This document shows positions 33,226-43,549 of a stretch of 64,000 bases of DNA, piece after piece. The stretch is from NCBI GenBank assembly GCA_019022495.1, contig JAFEKR010000003.1, forward strand, positions 3,658,001 to 3,722,000. The letters run 5' to 3'. How positions within the stretch are numbered: position 1 is the first letter of the stretch; each line of letters begins with the position of its first letter. The position numbers and the translations under genes were made by a program. The notes below the pieces were generated by a model that saw only the letters and a program-made list of their open reading frames with translations, was not told where the DNA came from and did no database searches. This stretch comes from Epichloe hybrida (taxonomy: Eukaryota > Ascomycota > Sordariomycetes > Hypocreales > Clavicipitaceae).

Positions 33226-35458
33226 TTTTATAATCTATGAGGATGTGAGGAAAATCCTGAGCCGTTATGCTACAGCACGGTCAGCACTGCCCAGAACATT
33301 ACATCGACTATGGTAGGTGAAACACGAACAAGTTAAGAAGATGTGTGAGATAGAACTAGGTCACCGGTTAATGCATCAGTCTGCCGGGCTTGATGACCGT
33401 GCACTTACAGATCGTGGGACCGGAACTCGTGAAAAGATTTTCGGGTAAAACAAATCGTCAGATTCTGGCAGTTCTGGTCAGTGGTCTTGCAACAGAGCTG
33501 CCAGCTGAGCCAAACCCATTCATGAGAACAAATTCAGTCGCCAAGAACGAGTAGCACCTACCGGAAGTTTACAACGAGGATGGAGCTGAAAGGATGCAAA
33601 TTGATCGAATCGAAACGCAGACCGAGATCGAATCGAGGGAAGCGGTATCCAGACCGAGCACAGAGACTCCAAATGTAGTCGCAAAGACAAAGAATGTCAA
33701 GACGCCGTCACGCCACGTGCAAGGGCTTCTCAAGAGAATGCTGGAATGATCCGCAAAGTGTCGAAACGATTGACTCGTGCGTCAAAGACAGGGCGCAATA
33801 TGTCCGTAAAAAGAGATCGTGAACAAACGTCAGCCCTACCGAGGATTCCGAGGGATCGTGGTGAAACACTTGAAACGCTCTCGAAATCAACAGAAACCTA
33901 TGCTACAAGATCAGTATTCATGTAAATCGCCAATCTAAACCTTGATCGTGCGGTTTTCGGTTTGCTCTCGGATTTTGTTCTTGAGACACTTGTTGAGATG
34001 CGCGCCTTTGCTAGGTTGACCATGACGTGGTGTTCCAATGATTGGGAAAGAAAGGTCGAATTGCATCAATCACCGACAGGGAATGCGCAGAGCGTGCATG
34101 GTTGTGCTACGCTACTAAGTGTCAAGGTGCGTCCTCGACTCCCTCCAGGGCAATGACTTTCGTGACTTGACATTTGAAATGAAACCAGACATTTCATCGA
34201 AAATGCCCATTGCTTTGGTATGTTGCGCTGCTTTCTCGACATGTGAATTCCACTCAAGAGTCCCGGGCGTTCAAGCATCCCTATCCTCACATCGGGCCGC
34301 TTTTGGTCCCAACCAGCCGCATTGGCCAAACGAGTGTGTGGCCACGCTGGTCACTGCAGCATATGACGCGACAACGTTCAGTCGTTCTTTCGAACAGGGA
34401 GCGCTATGCATTTTGCTACGAGTGTTCAGCACACAACAGACGCTGGAGGGTGGGCACTTGCGCCCAATTTGGGACTATGCGCGATAGCATCATTTGGAGG
34501 CGATGTGACCCAGGCGTGACCCAGATAGAGTGGCCTCGGGGGCTCGGGTCGTCACGGTAATAATGACTCCAATTGACGGGAAAAGAGCTGTGAGGTCAAG
34601 TCGGGGCGGTCGGTCATAATTGAAGGCGTCGGTTTCGTCATCGTCACGAAGGGTCGGTAATGCGATCGAGAATGGATGGGAACTGCGCGAAGCCATGTCG
34701 TCCGCAAATCCGAGAGCAAAAATCGGCCGACATGTTCAGAGAGCGAAGAAAAATGCAGACATAGACTTACTTTTAGGCGCCGGCAAAAACAACCGAAACT
34801 CTGAGCCAATGTCCGAAACACGCGCAAAGGAAGAGTCGTGGAAGGTGATGAAGGAGGATTGAGGTGAGGAAAAGCGGAAGAGAAAAATCCGCAGCGCGGC
34901 AAGGCGGGCACGAAAGGGCAGGGGAGCCTTTTTTTTTTCTTCGACGAAGCCGACGGGCTAGGAAGACACAGCTGTGGTGCGTGTGTGCGTGCGTGTGCGT
35001 GTGTGGCCCTCGCTCCAGACCGAACTCAGCAACAATTGGAGGCTTCGGTCTGCTCTGGGCTTCCGGCAAGTACACCCACTGTACATACAGAGACTTCAGG
35101 GCGGGGCTCCTGGCTTTCGCATCGCAGCACAGCCTTAGCTGGGCGGGGCGCATCAGGCCGATGCAAAGGTTCCATTGGTCAGGAAGGCACGGGCGGGGTT
35201 TTGTGGAATCGACTTTCTCAGTAAGCCCCAGTGCGCTGGGTCACCCAGTGCAAGCCTGACAAGTGCAGAGACAAGTGCGGTGCAAGCCGCCGTGCGCTTG
35301 CGCTTGCGCCTGCGTGCGCGCCCACTCGCCGGGTTCGGGCAAGGGGCCAGGCAGCCCAGAAAAAAAGCAGCCCGCCTAGCCTTGTGCACTGTGACATGGG
35401 GAGTACGAAATATTGTTATGCGGACGCGAGGTTGGCTGGTCCACCGGATCTCTTTTGG
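33226..35458. other. Upstream region of the RNA-binding protein gene
   Basis: No coding family recognised. Part is likely to be a 5' leader or promoter of the minus-strand RRM gene. A GT/GC-rich simple stretch lies at about 34978-35005 and a poly-T run at about 34929-34939. Open frames on both strands are short and unlike known proteins. Confidence 0.5.
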
Positions 35459-35699
35459 ATCTCCTTAGACACGGTCCACCTTGTGGAGTCACCTCAACTA
35501 GGGTCAGTATCCAATTAGACAGAAGTGGATTAGAGGTACGTTCGCTTACATATAAATAGGCTAATAATAGATGTACTCCTAATTTTCCTTATACAAACTA
35601 TTACACTACACTTTCATGTGTTTATAAAGTCACTGACCTTGTAGCAGGGGGCCTATGGGGCCCCCACCGATCCACAAGGTGGACCGTGTCTAAGGAGAT
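35459..35699. mobile_element. MITE with perfect 29-bp terminal inverted repeats
   Basis: A 241-bp AT-rich element. Its ends 35459-35487 and 35671-35699 are exact inverted complements over 29 bases (outer end ATCTCCTTAGACACGG). It has no coding capacity. The target duplication is unclear; an AT dinucleotide flanks the CTCC..GGAG core on each side. Confidence 0.85.
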
Positions 35700-35796
35700 A
35701 CGATGCCTCGCAAAGTCATTGACCCACAACCACCATCGACTATTCTACATGTACATGTAAGTGACATTGGAAGATAAGTTGTCCCTTTGATCTGTA

Positions 35797-36034
35797 CAGT
35801 CTAACCCCTGAATGATTTTACACGAGGTACATGACCAGGGGTAACAGGCCAATAAAAAATTACTAGGTGGGGTAAAAGATACCTTAGATTACATGCTATT
35901 TACTAGGATAACTTAGTACCTTTTAACCCCTGTAATATCCCTAACAGCTCCACTTATTAAAGCCACTCACAGCTGATAGTGGCTGCCCCGCGTGGGGCTT
36001 GTAGCGAGTGTAAAATCATTCAGGGGTTAGACTG
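35797..36034. mobile_element. Tc1/mariner-type MITE, 26-bp TIRs, TA duplication
   Basis: Perfect inverted repeats including the TA flanks occupy 35795-35822 and 36009-36036. The element begins CAGTCTAACCCCTGAATG and ends with its complement ..GACTG, between TA dinucleotides. Terminal CAGT and TA target duplication are typical of Tc1/mariner elements. The 238-bp interior is non-coding, so it would need a transposase from elsewhere. It lies 97 bases from the preceding MITE and is related to the decayed copy at 24164. Confidence 0.88.
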
Positions 36035-36036
36035 TA

Positions 36037-38308
36037 GTGAGCGCAGCACATGTACCTGGAAGCCGACCGGGCGGGAAGAGACGAAGCGATGAGATGTGGA
36101 ACCCGACTACATACATACGGATTACAACACTACGGATCACATACATACAACATACGATACGCACCAGGCTGCAATCTACCGGTTGGAACTCGCCGAGCTT
36201 CGGCACGCCGTGATTTGCATCTGGGCGAGCCTGCGATTGCCCATGTATGCTACATGTATGCACCACCTCGACAAAACCTGGAAGCCATGAAAACACAGTC
36301 TCACACAGTGAGACAGCCCATACGAGCAGTCCCCGAGTTGCTACGCCAGCATTGTTACATTCTCAAGGGCGAGGCAACGACGCTGAGCTGCCTCGGGTTT
36401 CTTATATACAGACGAAGATGTACTCGGTACTCTGTGTATTCCTTCTCGTGCCCCGTGCAATGTTATGTTATTCGTTGGCAGGTTTTATGGCCGTGCATTA
36501 CTTTTTTTACTCTCCTGCAACGGCCGATGTGGCTGGCGCTAATAGCAAGGACCAAATTTTTTTTTTTTTTGGGGTCCTGGTTGACGGACGTGACGGCCTG
36601 TTGGAGGAGGCACAGTGTCAGGCTCAGTAGAAATACGGACGACAAGATGTCCGTGGAGAAAATCTGGTTCGATCATTACAGTATTCTGTCACCGCGAGGA
36701 AAACGCCTCGAGAACCTGCCAGGATCTGTCCATGATCGTTCTGCCCTCTGACTGGCTCGTCAGTTTCTGCATAACTTTGTCTCCCCACTCCCAACTTCCA
36801 AGGCTCGGGTAAGGAACGTGCTACATGTGTACACACGATGATGTGTGATGGGCCTGTAATATGTACAGTAATCGTGCATCACACAAATACCATGAATATT
36901 ACACTCACAAAAAATTACGCGATTGCCCTTCCCTGCAAAAATCTTGGTAGCCGTCTTCAGTCCGTCGCACACGCTAACAGCCTCAAGGTTTGTCCAAGTC
37001 AACAGAAGGCATGAGCAAAGAAACGAAGCGTCCGAATGCGGTCTAACAAACGCTCTTAGCTCCGTTTGCATCCGTCAGCAGTGCGCCTACAGCGACCGCC
37101 ACACTTGACCGTTGTTTCACTCGTCAAGCGTCTTGAGGCGATTTGCTATTCTCGCGTCCTGGGCAAGTGCCTGTGACGCCAGGAGAGATCTTCCGTTTGC
37201 CCTTGCGTTGGCCACTTCCACTCAGCATTCTCGCCCAAGTTCGGGATAGTCATCAATCAACCGTATTCTCTTTCCAAATCCTGATGGGGGGGACACGGCG
37301 AGACTGGATCCTCGGTTACGGTTAGAGCATACGAGGTTGGGCCCGGCTGCCGGACTGGTTTACGGCGTAGTCGTACCCCTACCACATCCAGTGCCATCTC
37401 GCGAGCTTCGGGTTCATTCAGTATCAAGGACGGGAAGCCGTGTCTCACAACGAGTAATTGGGCCGAATCACAATACATATGCTTCTGCCAGTACGGCTGT
37501 CACGCTCGTGCACGGTGAGGAATGAAACAAACATATATGCCACCTTCTCAATTTTGCAGCGCCAGACACATTACTATTACGCTGGTGATGGAGTCCTCGC
37601 ATCACTTTGTGGCTGATGGTGTCGTATGGGTGGCTGGGTATACGTTGTACGGCCACGGCAAAACATTGAGACGGAGATACCGAACAGCAATTAGTACATG
37701 TAGTGTCGGTGATCCAGGATGCACCAGCTTTGACTACATCACCTCAATACCGTCCCGTCGGTTAGGTCGCCATCCATCACACCGACCATGCTATCGAACT
37801 TGCTTTTTGGAAAGGCGCTTGGTCGGCTACAGGGGCGAGACATTAGTGCCCAAGAGCCACGACACTGATGCTAAAGCCCAGCAAAAAGCAAGACTTGGTC
37901 AGAGAGGTTGACGAGAGATTTGGAGCTGCCAACGCTGAAACATGCAGCGATCTTCGTAGTATGCCAGATGCTGCACTGTAAAACCTCGGTCCAATAATTT
38001 ACTTTTCCGTGGATCCGGAATATGGACATGGACGCTGTTCTATACCCCGTACTGAGCTGCCAGCAACATGTTAGAGCCGGTAGTCCGTACATTATGTACG
38101 GAGTACATGACGCAAACGCGGGAACCCGGACGGAGCTCTGCCTGGCATCTCCTGCTGCCTGCATGATCGACCAGGATCCTTGTCCAGCCCAAGTCATGGC
38201 CAGCTGAAAACAACTCTCATCCGGAACCTGCTGTATTATGTAGCGCCCCAATTTGCTTCGGTACGGATCACAGGGTGGTGTCAAATGCCTTCGTATTATA
38301 CTCCGCAC
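36037..38308. other. Intergenic, no gene recognised
   Basis: Normal base composition with several open frames, none resembling a known protein. It contains CATACATACA-like simple stretches near 36105-36165 and a T13 run near 36557. It ends at the ATA target duplication of the transposon block. Confidence 0.45.
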
Positions 38309-38311
38309 ATA

Positions 38312-38344
38312 GGGTGTGATCCAGACGGGCGCAGTCGTCTAAAA
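38312..38344 (+). repeat. Left terminal inverted repeat of Harbinger-type element
   Basis: 33 bases, complementary to 61064-61096 with one C/T difference. CpA sites are intact here although the DNA just inside is heavily RIP-mutated. Confidence 0.92.
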
Positions 38345-39178
38345 TTCGGCGCAGTCGTTTAAAATTCGTTATTTTTAGACCTATAATTCCGTAAAGACTA
38401 GGGCCTTCCTATTTTCAGTCAGTGTTTTTACAGTATATACCTATAGGTAATTACCACACCTCTAAAGGCCCTTATTCATAATATACTAAGTTAGTAAGGG
38501 CTAGTTAGATAGCTAAAAGAGGGAAGCTATAGAGAAAAAGTTATATTTTTACTACTAGTATAGTAAAAAAGAGTATGCTAAATATTTTAGCGTACTCTAG
38601 TTAAATTAGTGTACTCTCTAGCTAAACTAGCATACTCTATGTTCTCTAAAGCGCTAATAAAGATAAACTTCTTTTCTTTAGAGTAATTCCTATTAAAGTT
38701 AGTTAAAGAAAATAATAATAATAATAACCTATACCTTACTATTACTATATTAATCCTTTATAATATTTCTTTTATATAAAACATACTATAAAATAACACT
38801 AATTCTCTTATAATAATTAGGTATAGATTACTAATAGTCTTAATTACCTTATGTAAAAAGTTCCTTTATATCTCTTTTACTTTAAGGTTTTAAGAAGTCT
38901 TTTATATACTAAAGGCTATATTTTCTAACCTTTATTAATAGCTTTAAAGCAATATAGACCTTAAGCTTACTAAATACTAGTTAATTAAGCAGATAGTTAT
39001 AATCTTCCTATAGATTATAGCGTTTAATAAGCTATAGCAAAATATAGCTTTTTACTTTAAATTAGGCTAGTTATTAGTATTAAGGATATTCTATAAGGTT
39101 ATTAATCTAATAAGGCGTTTATATACCACCTTTATTTATTAACTAGAGCTAGATTATATTTTTATACGCATTGCGTTA

Positions 39179-39721
39179 GATCTAAGTAAACGCGCGTTCT
39201 ATAGTGTAATAGGTGTGATTAATAGTATATATATACCTATATTTATTCTAGTAGTAAAGCAGCAGTAATTCTTCTCTTAAAAGAGTAATATATCTTAAAA
39301 TATACTAGTAGCTATGAATTTTAATAATAATATCTTTATATATATGTTAGTAGGCGCTAAGGGATTAATTTGTAATAGACTACTACTTTAAACTACTCTT
39401 ACTAGGTTATTCTAAATGTATAGAAAGCGCTTTTACCTTATGGATATAGGATTTTATATATAAGTTAGGTTACTTATGCCCTTTATAAGCATTTACTATT
39501 ATTTAAATAAGAATCCTAATAATAGAGAGGGGCTAAGAATAAGGGCTAAGCTTTTTAATCTCTAGTATGCTATTCTTTAAGTAGTAGTTAAGAAACTCTT
39601 TAGGTATTATAAGCAAAAGTTTAAGATAATTTACTATAGCGCTACTAAGTATAACTTTCTAGATTAGATTAAGATTATTTATACTATAATAAGCCTATTT
39701 AACTTTATTAAGTTAAGTGGT
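39179..39721 (+). pseudogene. RIP-mutated PIF/Harbinger transposase (DDE_Tnp_4)
   Basis: One frame can be followed for about 180 codons, broken only by TAA/TAG codons at places where Gln, Arg or Trp is expected. The order of motifs is that of Harbinger transposases: the first catalytic block now reads GVINSIYIP instead of a 'G..DG(T/S)' type motif; the second survives as LMDIGFYI (Asp kept); the third block reads VVVKKLFRYYKQKFKI, where the catalytic Glu is replaced by Lys; and 'LFNFIKLSG' matches the conserved 'LHNF' end. The Asp-to-Asn and Glu-to-Lys changes are G-to-A transitions in TpG context, as RIP produces. The protein is dead. Confidence 0.75.
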
Positions 39722-40991
39722 ATTATACTAGAAGAGTAAGAAAGGCTTAACTTAGAGGTATTAAATAATAATAAACACTAGCTTATTAAAGAGGCTTATA
39801 AGCTAGTAAATAGCTTTAATATAAGAGGGAGTCTAATAGTGTAGCGAAGTATTATTATAAAAAAAGGCTTTTATAGTTATTAGTAATACTAGTAAGAGAG
39901 AGGCATTAAGATCCCTAAGGATAGAAGTCTTTAATAAGGGAGGAATTATTAGGTAGGTAGTTATAAGGTTATTAGGTAAGCAGCTACGAGATTATTAGGT
40001 AAGTAGCTATAAGGTTAGGGAGATAAAACCATAAGCAGCGTGAATTTTATATAGGTAAAAATGCTAGTAATCCTTATAGCCACGCTAATTTTACTATAAT
40101 CTTTTAATCTCTTCCTTTACCTTTATAACCTTGCTTTTCTAACCTCTACCTTTACCTTTATAACCTCTTCCTTTACCTTTATAAATAACCTCTTCCTTTA
40201 CCTTTATAAATAATAGCTAAAGTCTGCGGTTATAAAAGCCACTTTATTCTCACTTCTAAGCTTATTCTAAAGCACTATATTCTTTAAATCTTCCTTAACC
40301 TAGCTTATTGCTTTTAATATCTAAATAACGCTATAGCTTTTATAAAATAACTTATAGTCCTCTAATACCTTCTTAAACTCGCTATCTAATAGGTTACTTT
40401 ACTAGGTAACTATAGTATATATATAAGAGTACTCTTGCTTTTAAACTTAAGAAAACGCTAATTTAAGTGCTATAAAAACCACTTCTACTATTAATTAATT
40501 TATATTCTTCTTCTAAATCCTCTAAACTAGTATGTTACTTAGGGCAAATCTATTAGAAGAAGATAATAACCTCTCTCTAGTTAATAAGCTTAGGGTTAAC
40601 CCTCTAGGGCTTAGAGTTGTAATCTAGCTAATTTGTTCTAATATAAGCGTAGTAATAGATTACGCTAAGGTAAAGGGATTATCCCCCTTAGTTAGATTAA
40701 TAGTCTTAAGCTAATTAATACTATTATCCTTAACTATTTTACTAGTCCCTTATTAATTATTATCTTTATCTATTAGATTATTAAGAGGTTAGGCTACTAC
40801 TGTAAAGCTTATATTATCACCTGCTTTTAAAATAGTACCCCTAGCTAGTAAGTCCTTAGAGAAAATATTATACTAAGTATTATAGGTAACACTATTAGTA
40901 ACCAATAGTAGCTAGGTTATAACCTTTCTCCTAATTATGCTATACTTCTTTTTAATTAGCTTAGCATTTACATTACTTATCTTAAGCATAT

Positions 40992-41254
40992 TGTTGATTC
41001 CTTCGGATCTTCATTGGTTCAATCGTGGCCAAAGACCGGACCAATTGTGGGTCCGGCGCGATGCACGCGATATGATTGGCTGCATCAATTCGCCACCCCC
41101 TTTTGTGCCTCACATACGGATTTCGCCCACCTTTTCTAGCATCTAGACTTTCCCTCTCTTCTCTCTCTTTCCTAGCTAGCTAATCTAACTAACTATCATT
41201 GACTTCAATTTATACGGGATTTATTACCTGCGTAGGACCTTAGTGCATCTAACA
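40992..41254 (+). repeat. Copia left LTR
   Basis: Direct repeat of 60236-60498. It keeps normal base composition and CpA sites. The differences that mark RIP are concentrated at its inner (right) edge. Confidence 0.94.
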
Positions 41255-42058
41255 CTAATCAGTGGTTAACTTCATAACCATAGATAAGCTAGGTATTATA
41301 AGAAGAGACATTTCTACAAACGCTACTACCACTACCCCTTGTTATGCTATAATAGTTATTATGGTAAAGAGGCATAACTATATAAGTGTGCTAAAGGAAG
41401 AGACTAGAATCCTAGTTGCGGGCTTGTTAAGCTTCTAAGGAATTAATCTATTAACCCTTAGGCTTAGGGATATAACTTTGTTATATTTATCTAGGATATT
41501 GTTATTAATTGTTGATTTTATTATCTATCACGAGAAAACTAACTAAACAACTGAATCTATCACCGCAAGGCATTTATTTCGAACCTAACGTTAAATAACC
41601 TTAGCTAAGCTAGCTAACACATCTATAACTTCTCTATAAATATTCCCTTCATCTAACAGACCTTTAATCTATTTGTATAAGTATTTATAGCTTGTTTTTT
41701 ACCCCCTTTATTATTAGTGCTATTCGCCCTGTGCTTATTAGTAAGAAAGAGAGATTACCTCCTTCCCTTCTTTTTATAAAAAACAGGAAAGGTAATTCCT
41801 ATTAATTCATTGTTATTTTTCTTGTTGCTTTTGCTTACTTTTAACACTTCTGTTGCTTTCCTTGTCCTTATTAATTTACTCCTGTTACTACTTTTTCCTT
41901 TAATAGTTAAAAATAGCAAAGGAATCTAGACCTACCACAAGAGGAAGGGCTGCTAGTAATAGCAAGGCTCTAATCATCACCCCTAAGAGACCTTAAAGGT
42001 ATGAATTACCCCTATGCCTTTAATAGCTCACTTACGAATTCTTATATAACTAGAAAGA

Positions 42059-42249
42059 TGTGAGAACAAAGGGATAGCTAGGCAAGAGGTATGGGGGCGC
42101 TCGTATATTAACTAAAGCTTGCTAGGTCTAAGTGTGTTATGCGTGCAAGTCACTGACTTATAGCTAGTGGCTCGCTAGTGTCACGTGGACCTAGCCCTAC
42201 AGCATGGTGCGCTAGCGAGGTGCACTTATGTTATAAGTAGGGCCTTATA
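42059..42249 (-). repeat. Gypsy LTR (3' LTR, left)
   Basis: Matches 48436-48626. The outer end TGTGAGAAC is intact, whereas the inner end has RIP-type changes (GGGCCTTATA instead of GGGCCTCACA). Confidence 0.93.
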
Positions 42250-42462
42250 ATTATCCCCTCACTTATAGCTAGGCTCCCGAACAGCTTTCCCTAGCCTTAA
42301 TATAGCTATTTACTAACTAGCTAATAATAAAAACAATAATAAATAAATTAGTTAGCTTTATAATATAAATTTCATTGTAACTTACTATTACATCACTCCT
42401 TTTTCCTCCTTATAACTCCAGACTATTCTAATTAATTTTAATTAGACTTTATTTACCCTAAC

Positions 42463-43440
42463 TTATCACACACCTGTCCTTACTATTTTATCATAGAAGC
42501 TAACGCTATTCGCTTCTATAAGTGCTCTTATATACACTACTTATACACTAGCTACGCTAACTTTAAGAGGCACTTACTAATTAAGGCCACTTTACTAAGG
42601 ATTATATGTAGTTTTCCTTATTCTTTACTTAGGAGCAGCGCTACTAGGGATAAGCAGTTAAAGTATTATCTCTAATATAATAAGCGTAGCAATACCTATA
42701 AGATAGTAAGTTACTTAGTATTCTATTGCTATACGCTTCTAACTTACTAACTTTTCTATACTAGGCCATAGTAATAATAGCTAGTGACTTTTCTAACCTA
42801 ATAGTTATTTATAAGTAAGTGCAGGCCCTTATAGGCGCTACTATTTCCGCCCTAAATAAAGAGGGTATTAGTGTTTTTTCAGAGGAGACTTACCATAGCT
42901 TTACTAAGTATATCCTTAACTTAGTCATAGGATTTAACTATATAAACACCTTGCACCACGTTACCTTTAGGTTAACTAGTGCCGTAAAGGCGCATTAAGT
43001 CTATTAAATCCTAACCTAATTACTTATTATTTGCTAACCTTTCTATACAAGCTACCTCTATTTCTTACTAGAGCTATCTAGTCTCTTAGTAGTAGTTATA
43101 AGTTACCTTAGTAGCCACAGCCCTATTCCCCCCTCTTCTAGTTTACCTTAGCTTTTTATTATCTATTTACTAGGGCTTTACTAATACTTTAATAGGAGGA
43201 CCTAGAGGATACTATAGCTATATAGGAAGCGCGTATAGTTCTTTAGCTCTATTTATTAAATCTAGGCTACGTTACCTAGGCTATAGTAGTGCACTACTTC
43301 TTCTATGCTATAGAGGAGGTGATTCAGGCTAATAAGAATAAGGCAGAGTATAGGTTTATTAATAGCAAGGTTATCTCCTATCTAGGGGCTATAATAGAGG
43401 GTTTTCTAGTTACTTTACCCGCGCTTTAGGCGCCATTTCC
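42463..43440 (+). pseudogene. Unidentified RIP-damaged coding region antisense to Gypsy pol
   Basis: On the plus strand, opposite to pol, long stretches read as protein with stops almost only at TAA/TAG (expected from Gln codons hit by RIP). Segments: about 42514-42765 ('SYANFKRHLLIKATLLRI', 'ATRDKQLKYYL'); about 42762-43150 in another frame ('ASDFSNLIVIYK', 'EGISVFSEETYHSFTKYI', 'GFNYINTLHHVTFRLTSA'); and about 43150-43435 in a third frame ('EDLEDTIAI', 'VVHYFFYAIEEVIQANKN', 'VISYLGAIIEGFLVTLPA'). The frame changes could be indels or introns. I do not recognise the family. It may be an antisense ORF of the retrotransposon, a captured host gene, or another nested element without visible ends. 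Confidence 0.5.
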
Positions 43441-43545
43441 TTTGTTTTTTTTTTTTTTTATAACATAACGCAAGCCTCCAGGCAGAATTTTCAGGCAACT
43501 AACGATATCAAACCTTTACCACAGTGACGTTATTCCTTAGTTCTT
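43437..43545. other. RIP-free spacer with T15 run in the Gypsy element
   Basis: About 110 bases with intact CpA sites (for example GCCTCCAGGCAGAATTTTC), starting at a T run. It sits exactly between the 3' ends of the antisense coding region and of pol. The function is unknown; it may hold the polyadenylation region of one of the two units. Confidence 0.5.
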
Positions 43546-43549
43546 GTAA

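Noticed and set aside
34552..34911. Minus-strand ORF of 119 codons upstream of the RRM gene
   Set aside because: No recognised family and no link by splice signals to the RRM gene start; it may be leader or chance sequence.
36050..36751. Open frame of 233 codons on the plus strand
   Set aside because: Composition like the surrounding intergenic DNA, no motif, and begins inside the simple sequence next to a MITE.
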